64,000 nucleotides of DNA, taken from contig NZ_JNYE01000004.1 in assembly GCF_000717185.1 (NCBI RefSeq), positions 75,320 to 139,319 of the forward strand, in the 5' to 3' direction. This document shows positions 17,318 to 27,400 of the stretch, piece after piece. The notes under the pieces were generated by a model. That model had not been told where the DNA came from. It did not search any database and saw only the letters and a program-made list of their open reading frames with translations. Within the stretch, counting starts at the first letter, position 1. The number at the start of each line of letters is the position of its first letter. The position numbers were made by a program, and so were the translations under genes. This DNA comes from Kitasatospora phosalacinea (GTDB lineage: Bacteria; Actinomycetota; Actinomycetes; Streptomycetales; Streptomycetaceae).

Positions 17318-17689
17318 ATGGGGGCGGGGCCGATGCGGGGACGTCGTCTGGCGGGGGTGCTGTTGGCGCTGGTGCTGGCGGGGGGTGGGAGCGTGGCGGC
17401 TGCGGGGGCCGCGGAGGCGGCGGTGCCCCGGGCGGCGGTGGCGGGTTCGGCGCAGGCGGTGGTGGCGGGCGGCTCGCAGGGGGTGGCGGCGGGGCCGGTG
17501 GGCGGGGCCCGGGTGGTGGACGGGCAGCGGGTGCGGGAGGCCGTGCCGCTGGCGAAGAGCTCGTCGAAGAAGAAAAAGAAGAAGAAGTCCAAGGGGGCCC
17601 TGATCGGGTTCCTGGTGGTGTCGCTGCTGGTGCTGGTGGTCGTGGGCGTGGTGGTGTGGCTGGTGGTCCGGCGGCTGCGGCGGTCCTGA
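17318..17689 (+). CDS. Small exported protein with a poly-Lys tract and C-terminal membrane anchor
   Basis: About 123 residues; a second in-frame ATG at 17333 would give 118. An N-terminal signal peptide (Arg-rich start, hydrophobic core, Ala-rich AxA-like site near residue 33) is followed by an Ala/Gly/Val-rich linker, then SSSKKKKKKKSKG, a single hydrophobic helix of about 24 residues and RRLRRS at the very end. The layout resembles cell-envelope proteins retained by a C-terminal anchor, but there is no LPxTG sortase signal. I do not recognise a family. It precedes the phosphatase gene by 30 nt and may be co-transcribed with it. Confidence 0.6.
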   Translation: MGAGPMRGRRLAGVLLALVLAGGGSVAAAGAAEAAVPRAAVAGSAQAVVAGGSQGVAAGPVGGARVVDGQRVREAVPLAKSSSKKKKKKKSKGALIGFLVVSLLVLVVVGVVVWLVVRRLRRS

Positions 17690-17719
17690 GGCCGCGGGCG
17701 CCGGTGCCCGGGCGGGCCC

Positions 17720-18934
17720 GTGTCGGAGTGGCCCGCCGGGGCGTTCCCTGATGGACTGTCGGGCGTGTCCGCTCGTGGCGGCCGGGCCGCAGGAGAACCA
17801 GGGGGTGCGCCCATCGACAGCCTGCCGGAGGACGGCGACGGGGCTGCGACGCCGGTGGCGCGTGCGGCGGCGCTGGTGGGTGCGGTGCTGCTGTACGGGC
17901 TCGTCGTGGGCCTGCAGTACGGGACGGACGGCTGGCACCTGCCGTCGGTGCTGGTGGCGGTTCCGGCGGTGGCCGCGCTGACGTTCGGGCCGCCGGTGAT
18001 CGTCGGGGCGGCGGTCGTCGCGGTGGTCACCCGGTGGGTGTTCGCCCTCTCCGATCCGGGACGGACCGGGGCTGCGGTGGGGACCACCGCGGTGATCCTC
18101 GGCATCGCGGCGCTCGGCTGTTTCGTGGTGCGCCGCCGGGAGCGTGCGGCGGCCCGGCTGGTGAGCATCGCGACGGTCGCCGAGACGGCGCAGCGGGCGG
18201 TGCTGCGGCCGGTGCCCGCCGCGGTCGGGCCGTACGCGATCGCCGCGGGGTACCGGGCGGCCGCCCGGGACGCCCGGATCGGCGGGGACCTGTACGCGGT
18301 GGCGGACACCCCGTCCGGGCTGCGCACGCTGATCGGTGACGTGCGCGGGAAGGGCCTGGACGCGGTGGCCACCGCCGCGGTCGTGCTGGGCGCCTTCCAC
18401 GAGGCCGTGCTGGACGCGCCGTCGCTGGGCGCCCTCGCGGGGCGGCTCGACACCAGCCTGCGCCGCTTCCTGACCGACGACCCGGAGTCCTTCGCCACGG
18501 TGTTCCTGCTGGAGGCCGCCTCCGACGGCACCGTCCGCGGGCTGTCGTGCGGGCATCCGGCGCCGCTGCTCCTGCACGGTTCGACCGTCAGCGAACTGTC
18601 GGTGCCGCCGGGCCTGCCGCTGGGGCTGCGCAACGAGGCGGGGGCTCCCGCGGGGGTGCCTCCGGAGGCGTCCGCGGAGGCGTCCGGGGAGGCTCGCGTC
18701 ACGCACCTTGAGCCGGGAGACACCCTGCTGCTGTACACCGACGGCCTCGCCGAGGCCCGCGACCGCAGCGGTGCCTTCTACCCGCTGCCCGCCCGGCTGG
18801 CCGCCTGCGCGGGGCTGCCCCCGCGGGCGCTGGTCGACCGGCTGCAGCAGGACGCCCACGCGTTCGCGGGCGGCACCGACGACGACGCGGCCCTGCTCGC
18901 CCTGACCTGGCACCTGCGTCCTCCCGCCGACTGA
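17720..18934 (+). CDS. Membrane-bound PP2C-type (SpoIIE) Ser/Thr phosphatase
   Basis: Up to 404 residues. Three or four transmembrane helices (about 48-135) precede a SpoIIE-like phosphatase domain: ARIGGDLYAVAD, LIGDVRGKGLDAVATA, GLSCGHPAPLL, GDTLLLYTDGLAEARD and a terminal DDDAALLALT. The metal-binding Asp residues of the fold are present. Such proteins dephosphorylate anti-anti-sigma factors in Streptomyces sigma networks; no sensor domain beyond the helices is seen. The start is uncertain: GTG 17720 lacks a clear ribosome site, and GTG 17765 is an alternative that keeps all helices. Confidence 0.8.
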   Translation: MSEWPAGAFPDGLSGVSARGGRAAGEPGGAPIDSLPEDGDGAATPVARAAALVGAVLLYGLVVGLQYGTDGWHLPSVLVAVPAVAALTFGPPVIVGAAVVAVVTRWVFALSDPGRTGAAVGTTAVILGIAALGCFVVRRRERAAARLVSIATVAETAQRAVLRPVPAAVGPYAIAAGYRAAARDARIGGDLYAVADTPSGLRTLIGDVRGKGLDAVATAAVVLGAFHEAVLDAPSLGALAGRLDTSLRRFLTDDPESFATVFLLEAASDGTVRGLSCGHPAPLLLHGSTVSELSVPPGLPLGLRNEAGAPAGVPPEASAEASGEARVTHLEPGDTLLLYTDGLAEARDRSGAFYPLPARLAACAGLPPRALVDRLQQDAHAFAGGTDDDAALLALTWHLRPPAD

Positions 18935-19231
18935 GCCGCGGGGACAAGGGGGCAACGGGGGCAACGGGGGCAAGGGACGTTCGCTCACCATTTGAAATGG
19001 CCCGCCTTGTTCGCCCCGTTGCCGATCTTGGACGATGGGAGCCGAACGGGGGACCCGGGGGGGCGACCGGCCACCGAGCGGGCCCGCTTGCCCGCAGGCT
19101 GTCGGTCAGCCGGTCGGCGGGCCCGCGCTCGCGGGCCCCGTTCGACGACGGCGTTGGCGATGGCACCGACCCGCGGCGCGCCCCTCGGCGCGGCGGGCGG
19201 GCCGAACGAGCAGGACGAGAGGTACTGGCGC
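18935..19231 (+). other. Intergenic region before the SsgA-like gene
   Basis: About 300 nt without a convincing gene. It begins with reiterated GCAACGGGG units (18950-18976), then a lower-GC stretch (18985-19035) that is the likely promoter zone, and ends with GAGAGG upstream of the start. No clear operator was seen. Confidence 0.5.
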
Positions 19232-19660
19232 ATGCACAGCACGGTCCGAGCCCGGACGACGATGCACCTCGCGGTGTCGGGCGAGCTCTCCTTCCGCACC
19301 GCGGTCGACCTGGACTACGACACGGGCGACCCGTTCGCCGTCCGCTTCACCTTCCACCTGCCCGGCGACGAGCCCGTGACCTGGGTCTTCGCCCGCGACC
19401 TGCTGGCCGCCGGGACGAGGGGCCCCGCCGGGGAGGGCGACGTGCACGTCCACCCCGTCGGCGACGACCTCGCCGAGGTCTGCCTGGTGCTGCGCTCGCC
19501 CGGGGGCGACGCCCTGCTGCGCGCGGCCGCGCCGCCGCTGCTGGCCTTCCTGGCCCGCACCGACCGGCTGGTGCCGTTCGGTCAGGAGCGCTTCACCGCC
19601 GACCTGGACCGGAAGCTCGCCGCGATCCTGTCCACGGCGGGCCCCGAGAGCGCGTCCTGA
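19232..19660 (+). CDS. SsgA-like sporulation/cell-division regulator (SALP family)
   Basis: Protein of 142 residues, the size of SsgB and other SsgA-like proteins. Characteristic features are VRARTTMHLAVSG, YDTGDPFAVRFTFH, VTWVFARDLL and a C-terminal segment with LDRKLAAIL. SALPs occur only in morphologically complex actinomycetes and guide septum placement, FtsZ recruitment and spore-wall events. Which paralogue this is cannot be settled here. ATG 19232 was chosen because GAGAGG precedes it and the family starts at this point. It converges on the lipoprotein gene 25 nt downstream. Confidence 0.85.
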   Translation: MHSTVRARTTMHLAVSGELSFRTAVDLDYDTGDPFAVRFTFHLPGDEPVTWVFARDLLAAGTRGPAGEGDVHVHPVGDDLAEVCLVLRSPGGDALLRAAAPPLLAFLARTDRLVPFGQERFTADLDRKLAAILSTAGPESAS

Positions 19661-19685
19661 CCCCGGCGGCCGGAGTCCTCCGGCG

Positions 19686-20336
19686 TCACTCGCCCTGGCC
19701 TGCGCTCCCCACCGGGCCGATCTTCACCGGGGCGCCGCTGCCGTCGGTGACGGGCAGCGAGCCGCCCGGCCAGGGGAGGGTGACGGAGTGGGTCTCGTCC
19801 GGCGGGGTCACCACCAGGTGGGTGATCCGGACGCCGGTGCCGCCCGTGGTGTTGACCGGGTAGCTGACGCCGAAGTACGTGGACTTGCCGTTCTTGAGGA
19901 CCGCGGAGACGACGGGCTCGCCGGAGCGCTCCGCGGACAGGGTGCCCTCCGCGGCCTGCAGGTCGACGCCCGCGTACCCGGCGATCGTGCAGTCCTTGCC
20001 GCTGTGGTTCTTCAGTTCGACCGCGACGGTGCCCTCGGCGTCGCCGGTGATGGTGGCGTCCACGGCGGTGACGGTCAGGTCGGCGGTGCGGCACTTGGCG
20101 GCCTTCCCGGTGCCGGCCGGGGCGGCGGTGGTGCCGCCGGTGGTGCCGCCGGTGCCGGCCGGGGCGGCGGGGGAGGCCGGGGCCGCCGTGCTCGGGGCGG
20201 CGGCGGCGCTCTTCGCGGCGGTGGCCGCGGTGCTCGGGGCGCCCTGCGCGGTGTCCGTGCCGTCGTCCTGGCAGGCGGTGAGCGAGAGGGCGGCCGCGAC
20301 GGCCAGGGTGGTGAGGGCGAGGGTGCGGGCGCGCAT
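19686..20336 (-). CDS. DUF4232 lipoprotein
   Basis: Exported lipoprotein of 216 residues. The signal ends in the lipobox LTAC with Cys22 as the lipidation site. A Thr/Ala/Pro-rich linker (about 30-80) is followed by a DUF4232 domain of about 130 residues, starting KCRTADLTVT and containing NHSGKDCTIAGYAGVDL. The two Cys may form a disulfide. Function is unknown; the family is common in Streptomyces envelopes. GGAGGAG lies at a good distance before the ATG. Its promoter must lie in the region shared with dnaE. Confidence 0.83.
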   Translation of the reverse strand: MRARTLALTTLAVAAALSLTACQDDGTDTAQGAPSTAATAAKSAAAAPSTAAPASPAAPAGTGGTTGGTTAAPAGTGKAAKCRTADLTVTAVDATITGDAEGTVAVELKNHSGKDCTIAGYAGVDLQAAEGTLSAERSGEPVVSAVLKNGKSTYFGVSYPVNTTGGTGVRITHLVVTPPDETHSVTLPWPGGSLPVTDGSGAPVKIGPVGSAGQGE

Positions 20337-20770
20337 GGTGTTCTCCTCCGGGTCGGGCGGCGGTGCCGGGTGCTCGGTGCGAGCGGGTCTACGAAGTCCA
20401 GGACCGCCGGCCCGGGCGAACCGTTGCACTGCGTCCCCGCCCGGGACCGTGCTGTGACAATCCCGGCCGCACCCCCTCCCCCGCCGGGCCGCGCGACCCG
20501 CCGCCGCCCCCGCTGACCGGCGCGAACGCCGCCGCGCGCCCCGCCGCGCGCCGTCGCGCCCCGCCGCCGCCCGCGGCTGCCCGCCGCCGTGGCCGGGACG
20601 GACCCGTGACGCGGACGCCATTGACCGCGGCCTTCCCGGTCCGTCCCTCGTCCGTCCCCCGTCCGTCCCCCTCCGTCCTCCCGTCCGTCCCCCCGTCCGC
20701 GTCCCCGTCGCGCCGCCGCCGCACTAGGGTGGGGGCTTCCGTCCGTCCAGCCGTGAGGAGCGCACCCGCC
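20337..20770. other. Divergent intergenic region upstream of dnaE
   Basis: 434 nt between the lipoprotein gene and dnaE. A -10-like TAGGGT (20725-20730) lies 40 nt before the dnaE start, and GAGGAG (20756-20761) is the ribosome site. Between about 20639 and 20700 the sequence is a degenerate GTCCGTCCCCC repeat with strong strand asymmetry. No gene is supported here, although long GC-driven frames cross it. Confidence 0.55.
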
Positions 20771-23700
20771 GTGTCCGACAGCTTCGCCCACCTGCACGTC
20801 CACACCGAGTACTCGATGCTGGACGGCGCCGCGAAGAACGGGAAGCTGTTCGCCGAGGCGGAGAGACAGGGCATGCCCGCGATCGCGATGAGCGACCACG
20901 GCAACATGTTCGGCGCGTACGAGTTCTTCCACGCGGCCGCGAAGACCGCGGTGAAGCCGATCATCGGCATCGAGGCGTACGTGGCGCCGGGTTCGCGGTT
21001 CGAGAAGAAGCAGGTGTTCTGGTCGCCGGGCGGTCAGCGGCCGACGGGCGCGGACGGCGAGGGCGGCAAGGACGTCTCCGGTGGCGGCCGCTACACGCAC
21101 ATGACGATGTGGGCGCAGAACGCGACCGGGCTGCGCAACCTGTTCCGGCTCTCCTCGCTCGCGTCGATGGAGGGCTACTACATGAAGCCCCGGATGGACC
21201 GGGAGCTGATCGCCGCCAACGCGGGCGGCATCATCGCGACCACCGGCTGCCCGTCCGGGGAGGTGCAGACCCGGCTGCGGCTGGGCCAGTACGAGGAGGC
21301 GGTGAAGGCGGCCGCCGCGTACCAGGACATCTTCGGGAAGGAGAACTACTTCCTGGAGCTGATGGACCACGGCCTGTCCATCGAGCAGGACGTCCGCGCC
21401 GACCTGCTGCGCCTGGCGAAGCAGTTGAACATCCCGCTGCTGGCCACCAACGACTCGCACTACGTGACCGCCGACCAGGCGGACGCGCACGACAGCCTGC
21501 TGTGCGTCGGCGTGGGCAAGAACAAGGACGACCCGAACCGGTTCAAGTTCAACGGCTCGGGCTACTACGTGAAGACCTCCGAGGAGATGCGCGAGCTGTT
21601 CCGCGAGCTCCCCGAGGCCTGCGACAACACCCTGGCGATCGCCGAGCGGATCGAGTCGTACCAGGAGGTGTTCACGTACGTCGACCGGATGCCGCAGTTC
21701 GACGTGCCCGAGGGCGAGACCCAGGCGTCCTTCCTGCGCAAGAAGATCGCCGCGGGGCTGAAGCACCGCTACGGCGACAACCCGAGCCAGGAGGTGCTGG
21801 ACCGGGTCGAGCTGGAGATGGGCGTGATCACCCCGATGGGGTTCGACGCGTACTTCCTCGTGGTCGCCGACATCTGCCAGTACGGGCGCGACAACGGCAT
21901 CCCGGTCGGTCCGGGCCGCGGTTCGGCGGCCGGCTCGATGGTGTCCTACCTGACCGGCATCACCCAGCTCGACCCGCTGGAGCACGACCTGCTGTTCGAG
22001 CGCTTCCTCAACCCGGAGCGCATCAACCCGCCGGACGTCGACATCGACTTCGACGACCGCCAGCGCGACCAGATGGTGCGCTACGTCACCGACAAGTACG
22101 GCTCGGCGTACACCGCGCAGGTCAACACCTTCGGCACCATCAAGGCCAAGGCGGCCGTGAAGGACGCCAACCGGATCCTCGGCTACCCGTTCTCGATGGG
22201 CGACCGGATCACCAAGGCGATGCCGCCGGACGTGATGGGCAAGGGCGTCCCGCTGGCCGACCTGTTCAACGAGAAGCACCCGCGGTACAACGAGGGCACC
22301 GAGATCCGCTCGCTGTACGAGAACGAGCCGGACGTCAAGAAGATCATCGACACCGGCCTCGGCATCGAGGGCCTGATCCGCGGCACCGGCGTGCACGCGG
22401 CCGCGGTGATCCTCTCCTCCACGCCGCTGCTCGACCTGATCCCGCTGCACATGCGGGACAAGGACGGCACCATCATCACCGGCTTCGACTACCCGTCGTG
22501 CGAAGCCATGGGCCTGATCAAGATGGACTTCCTGGGTCTGCGGAACCTGGGCATCATCGACCACTGCATCAAGATCGTGAAGGCCAACCGGGGCGTCGAC
22601 GTCGACATCGACAACATCCCGATCGACGACCCCACCACCTACCAGCTGCTCGCCCGCGGCGACACCCTCGGCGTCTTCCAGCTCGACGGCGGCCCGATGC
22701 GCGCCCTGCTGCGCCTGATGAAGCCCACCGAGTTCGCCGACATCTCCGCCGTCTCCGCGCTGTACCGGCCCGGCCCGATGGGCATGAACTCGCACACCAA
22801 CTACGCGCTGCGCAAGAACGGCCAGCAGGAGATCGTCCCGATCCACCCCGAGCTGGAGGAGCCCCTCAAGGAGGTCCTCGGCCCCACCTACGGCCTGATC
22901 GTCTACCAGGAGCAGGTGCAGCGCGCCGCGCAGGTGCTGGCCGGGTACTCGCTCGGACAGGCCGACCTGCTGCGCCGCGCGATGGGCAAGAAGAAGAAGG
23001 AGGTGCTGGAGAAGGAGTTCGTGCCCTTCCACGCGGGCTGCAAGGAGCGCGGCTACTCGGACGAGGCGATCCAGGCCGTCTGGGACGTGCTGGTGCCGTT
23101 CGCCGGGTACGCCTTCAACAAGTCGCACTCGGCCGCGTACGGCCTGGTCTCGTACCAGACCGCCTACCTGAAGGCGAACTACCCCGCCGAGTACATGGCC
23201 GCCCTGCTCACCTCGGTCGCCGACGACAAGGACAAGATGGCCGTCTACCTGGCCGAGTGCCGGGCGATGGGCATCCGGATCCTCTCCCCGGACGTCAACG
23301 AGTCCGTCGTCGACTTCACCGCCGTCGGCAGCGACGTCCGCTTCGGCCTCAAGGCGGTGCGCAACGTCGGCGTCCCGGTGATCGAGTCGCTGGTCGCGAC
23401 CCGGGAGGCGAAGGGCAAGTACACCTCCTTCGCCGACTTCCTGGACAAGGTCGAGCTGGTCGTCTGCAACAAGCGCACCGTCGACTCGCTGGTCAAGGCC
23501 GGCGCCTTCGACTCGCTCGGCCACACCCGGCTCTCGCTCAGCACCGTCCACGAGAGCGCGATCGACGCCGTCACCGGCCTCAAGAAGCAGCAGGCGATCG
23601 GCCAGGACGACCTGTTCGCGATGCTCGGCGGTGACGACACCCCCGCCATCGGCCTGGACTTCCAGCTCACCGACCGCGAGTGGCCGCGCAAGCAACTCCT

Positions 23701-24322
23701 CGGCCTGGAACGGGAGATGCTCGGCCTGTACGTCTCCAGCCACCCGCTGGACGGCGCCGAGCACATCCTCACCAAGAACCGCGACGTCTCGCTCGTCGAC
23801 CTGCTGAACTCCGGCCGCACCGAGGGCGAGGTCCGGCTCTCCGGCCTGATCACCGGCGTCGACCGGCGGATCAACAAGGCCGGCAACGCCTGGGCGATCA
23901 TCACCCTCGCCGACCGCGACGGCTCCATCGAGGTGCTGTTCTTCCCCGCCGCCTACCAGCTGATGTCCGCCCAGATGGTCGAGGACAACGTCATCTCCGT
24001 CCGCGGCCGCCTCAACGAGCGCGACGGCTCGCTCAGCATCTTCGGCCAGGAGATCACCACCCTGGACATGTCCTCCGCCGAACTCGGCACCAAGCCCCCC
24101 GTCCAGATCACCGCCCCCGTCGGCCGCCTCACCCCCGACGTCGTCGCCGAACTCAGGACCACCCTCCTCGCCCACCCCGGCGACGTCCCCATCCGCCTGC
24201 TCACCACCGGCTGGGACAAGAACACCCTCTACGAGCTCGGCTTCACCGTGAACCCCGACAACGGCCTCGCCTCCGACATCAAGACCTTCCTCGGCCCGCA
24301 CTGCTGGCAGGGCACCGTCTGA
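20771..24322 (+). CDS. dnaE: DNA polymerase III alpha subunit (replicative DnaE)
   Basis: Complete C-family polymerase of 1183 residues. It has an N-terminal PHP domain (HLHVHTEYSMLDG, residues 7-19; DHGNMFGAYEF), a palm with the catalytic Asp residues in PDVDIDFDD (about 422-430), the GPGRGSAAGS loop, the fingers segment RRAMGKKKKE, helix-hairpin-helix motifs and an OB-fold near 1010-1090. It catalyses chromosome replication with the clamp and clamp loader. Length and PHP motifs match the DnaE1 type essential in actinobacteria rather than the mutagenic DnaE2. The start is GTG 20771, with GAGGAG 9 nt upstream. Confidence 0.97.
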   Translation: MSDSFAHLHVHTEYSMLDGAAKNGKLFAEAERQGMPAIAMSDHGNMFGAYEFFHAAAKTAVKPIIGIEAYVAPGSRFEKKQVFWSPGGQRPTGADGEGGKDVSGGGRYTHMTMWAQNATGLRNLFRLSSLASMEGYYMKPRMDRELIAANAGGIIATTGCPSGEVQTRLRLGQYEEAVKAAAAYQDIFGKENYFLELMDHGLSIEQDVRADLLRLAKQLNIPLLATNDSHYVTADQADAHDSLLCVGVGKNKDDPNRFKFNGSGYYVKTSEEMRELFRELPEACDNTLAIAERIESYQEVFTYVDRMPQFDVPEGETQASFLRKKIAAGLKHRYGDNPSQEVLDRVELEMGVITPMGFDAYFLVVADICQYGRDNGIPVGPGRGSAAGSMVSYLTGITQLDPLEHDLLFERFLNPERINPPDVDIDFDDRQRDQMVRYVTDKYGSAYTAQVNTFGTIKAKAAVKDANRILGYPFSMGDRITKAMPPDVMGKGVPLADLFNEKHPRYNEGTEIRSLYENEPDVKKIIDTGLGIEGLIRGTGVHAAAVILSSTPLLDLIPLHMRDKDGTIITGFDYPSCEAMGLIKMDFLGLRNLGIIDHCIKIVKANRGVDVDIDNIPIDDPTTYQLLARGDTLGVFQLDGGPMRALLRLMKPTEFADISAVSALYRPGPMGMNSHTNYALRKNGQQEIVPIHPELEEPLKEVLGPTYGLIVYQEQVQRAAQVLAGYSLGQADLLRRAMGKKKKEVLEKEFVPFHAGCKERGYSDEAIQAVWDVLVPFAGYAFNKSHSAAYGLVSYQTAYLKANYPAEYMAALLTSVADDKDKMAVYLAECRAMGIRILSPDVNESVVDFTAVGSDVRFGLKAVRNVGVPVIESLVATREAKGKYTSFADFLDKVELVVCNKRTVDSLVKAGAFDSLGHTRLSLSTVHESAIDAVTGLKKQQAIGQDDLFAMLGGDDTPAIGLDFQLTDREWPRKQLLGLEREMLGLYVSSHPLDGAEHILTKNRDVSLVDLLNSGRTEGEVRLSGLITGVDRRINKAGNAWAIITLADRDGSIEVLFFPAAYQLMSAQMVEDNVISVRGRLNERDGSLSIFGQEITTLDMSSAELGTKPPVQITAPVGRLTPDVVAELRTTLLAHPGDVPIRLLTTGWDKNTLYELGFTVNPDNGLASDIKTFLGPHCWQGTV

Positions 24323-24390
24323 CGCCCCCGGCCCTCCGTCGCCCCGCCCCGGCGCCCCGCCCCGGCGTGCCGTCAGGGGTGGGGCGGTCA

Positions 24391-24435
24391 GGGGGCGTGC
24401 CGTCAGGGGGCGTGCCGTCAGGGGGCGTGCCGTCA
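24391..24435. repeat. 15-bp tandem repeat running into the luxR-type stop codon
   Basis: Three perfect copies of GGGGGCGTGCCGTCA (24391, 24406, 24421), with a partial copy near 24366. The last TCA (24433-24435) is the stop codon, on the minus strand, of the regulator that converges on dnaE. Confidence 0.85.
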
Positions 24436-27400
24436 GGGGGTGGGGCGGCGCAGGGCCCGGCGGGTGGTGCGGAGTTTGCGGAGGACCGCGGCGACGTGGT
24501 GTTCGGCGGTGCGTTCGGAGACGTAGAGGGCGGCGGCGATGTCCTTGTTCCGGGCGCCTTCGGCGAGCAGGTCGGCGACCTGGCGTTCGCGGGGGGAGAG
24601 GGTGTCGGCGGGGTCGCCGGGGGTGCGCGGGACGGGGCCGAGGGTGCGCAGGTGGCGGCGGCAGCGGGAGGCGTCGCTGACGGCGCCGAGCCGGTCGAAG
24701 GTGTCGGTCGCGGCGGTCAGCAGGGGGGCGGCGGCGGTGGCGGGCCCGGCGAGGGCGGCGCGTTCGGCGGCGAGGGCGGCGGGGTGGGGGCGGCCGACGG
24801 CCCGCCAGGTGTCGCGGCAGCGGAGGAAGGCGGCGGCCGCGGCGGCCGGGGTGTCGGCGAGCAGGCCGGTGGCGTGGTGGTGCTCGGCGTGCCCGGCGGG
24901 GGACGCGAGCCCTTCGAGTCCGGCGGCGTGTTCGGCGGCGAGGGCGGTGGCGGTGTCCCGGTCGCCGCGGCGCAGGGCGGTGTCGACGGCGGTGGGCAGC
25001 AGGTCGAAGGCGAACGGCCAGAGTTCGCGGCGGCGCAGCAGGCGCAGCGCGGGGGCGAGGGTCCGCCAGGCGGTGTCGGGGTCGTCCTGGTCGAGGTGGA
25101 GGCGGGCCAGGCCGGCGGCGGAGGGCAGGGCGAGGACGCTGGTGGCGTCCTGGTCGAGGGCGCGGCGGAAGTGTTCGGCGGCGCGGGCGGTGCGGCCGCG
25201 GGCGGCGGCGATGCGGCCCCGGGCGGCGGCGAGGAGTCCGGTGTCGGCGACGGGGCTGTCGGGGAAGCGCAGCCGGTAGGCGGCGAGGGCCCGGTCGAAG
25301 CGGGTCCACCGGCCGGCCGCCCAGTCGAGCAGGACGGGGTAGCTGTGGGCGTAGGCGGCGAGGCCGTCGAGGCCGGCCCGGGCGCAGAGGGCGGCGGACT
25401 CCTCGGCCCAGGCCCGGACCTGCGCGTCGTGGCCAGTGCAGCAGCCGATCTCGGCGGCGTTGGAGAGGCTGATGGCGGTGTAGGAGACGATCTTGGGGTT
25501 GTCGTCGTGCCGGGGCAGGGCGGCGAGCAGGTCGGGGATCCCGGGGGTGGCGCAGACGGGGAGGGAGACCAGGAGGTTGGTGTGGACGACGGCGGTGGTC
25601 TCCGGGTCGTCGACGCGTTCCAGCAGGGCGAGGGCGCGGTCCATCCAGCGGCGGCGTTCGGCGGCGGTGGCGTCGCCGGTGTCCATGGCGGCGATGACGG
25701 CCAGCGTCTTGGCCGCGTGCCGGGGGTTGTCGGCCGCCAACTCGACGGCGGCTTCCTCGAGTTCGGGGACGCCGTGGGAGCCGCCGAGACTCGTCCGGAG
25801 GATGTTGCCGAGCCGGGCGCGGATCTCGCCGCGGACGGCCGGGGTGAGGCCGGGGGTGTCGATGATGCGGCGCAGCGCGTCGGTGCTGGCCCCGGCTTCG
25901 GCGGTGTAGGCGACGGCTTCGGCCAGCGAGCGGGCGGCGGTGCCGAGTTCGTCGGCGGGCAGGCCGGGGTGGTCGACGATCTGGCGGAGCAGCAGGGCGG
26001 CGGTGCCGAGGTCGCCGACCTCCATGGCCCGGTCGGCGGCGGCGCGGGCGTGCTCCAGCCAGCGGGCGGTGTCGCCGAGCGCCTTGGTGTGGTGGGCGAT
26101 CTGCACCAGGGGCGGCGGGTCCTGGGCGGTGAGCAGGCCGAGGACGCGGCGGTGCAGCCGGGTCCGGGCCGGTCCCGGCAGGGCGTCGTGGACGGAGCGG
26201 CGGGCCAGGGCGTGCGAGAAGCCGTAGCGGTCGGGGCCGTGCTCGACCAGGACGGAGCGGTCCAGGGCGTCGGTCAGGGCGGCGGCGGCGCGGTCGGCGG
26301 GGAGGTCGGCGGCCGCGGCGAGCAGACTCTCGGGGGCGGGGACGGCGAGGACGGCGGCGGCGTCGACCAGGGCGGCGGCGTCGGGGGTGAGCCGTTCGAT
26401 CCGGGCGGCGAGCACCTCGCGCAGGCTGCGGGGGACGCCGAGCAGGTCGGGGCGGCGGTCGGCGCCGGGGTGGGCCCCGAGGGTGACCAGGTCCTCGACG
26501 GCGATCAGCGGCAGTCCGTGGCTGCGCTCGTACAGGGCGCCGGTGAGCTGCCGGGCGCCGTCCGGTCCGAGGACGGAGCCAGCCAGGGCGGCGAGGGCGG
26601 GCCGGTCCAGCCGGTGCAGGTCCAGGTCGCCGAGGGCCGTTCCGGCGGGGCGGCGCAGTTCCCGGCCGAGCAGCGGGCCGTGCACCTCCTCGCCGCGGTA
26701 GGTCAGCAGCAGGGCGACGTCCTCGGGCAGGCTGCCGGCCAGCAGCAGGAGGAGTTCGCGGGTGGCGTCGTCGGCCCAGTGGACGTCCTCGACGACCAGG
26801 ACGACGGGGGCGGCGGCCGTGAGCAGGGCCCGGGCCGCGTTCAGGACGGCCTGGCGCTGCTCACCGGGGCCCGCGGGTTCGGCGGGCGGCGCGGGGAGCC
26901 GGCCCGCGAGACGGGGCAGCAGCGGGGCGAGCGCCGCGGTGGCGGCCCCGAGCCGGGCCTCGGGGGGCAGCAGCGGGCCGAGGGCGTCGAGGGCGTCGAT
27001 GACGGGTCCGAAGGGCAGCGGTTCGCGCAGCGGGTGACAGCCGCCGGTGACAGTACCGACCCCGAGGCCCCGCAGCACGTCCGCGGCCTCGGCGACCAGC
27101 CGGGTCTTACCGATCCCGGCTTCGCCCTGCACCAACGCCACGGCCGGGCGGGACGTCAGCAGGTCGACGAGCCACGCGAGTTCGCGTGCGCGGCCGACGA
27201 AGGCGAAACCGGACGCGGACGCGGAGACGGGGGCAGGGACGGGGGCGGAGGCGGAGGCCGGGGCAGACGCGGAGACGGGGGCGGGGGCAGGGACGGGGGC
27301 GGAGGCCGGGGCCGACGCGGAACCGGAGCCGGAGCCGGACGCGGAGCGGGACCCGGCGGCGGAGCCGGACCCGGACGTGGGGGCAGGGGCGGACGCAGAG

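Noticed and set aside
17318..17689. Sortase-anchored surface protein
   Set aside because: There is a C-terminal helix and basic tail, but no LPxTG or related motif before the helix.
20363..20770. dnaE starting upstream in the open frame
   Set aside because: The conserved N-terminus of DnaE begins at MSDSFAHLHVH from GTG 20771; the upstream frame is a C-rich repeat.
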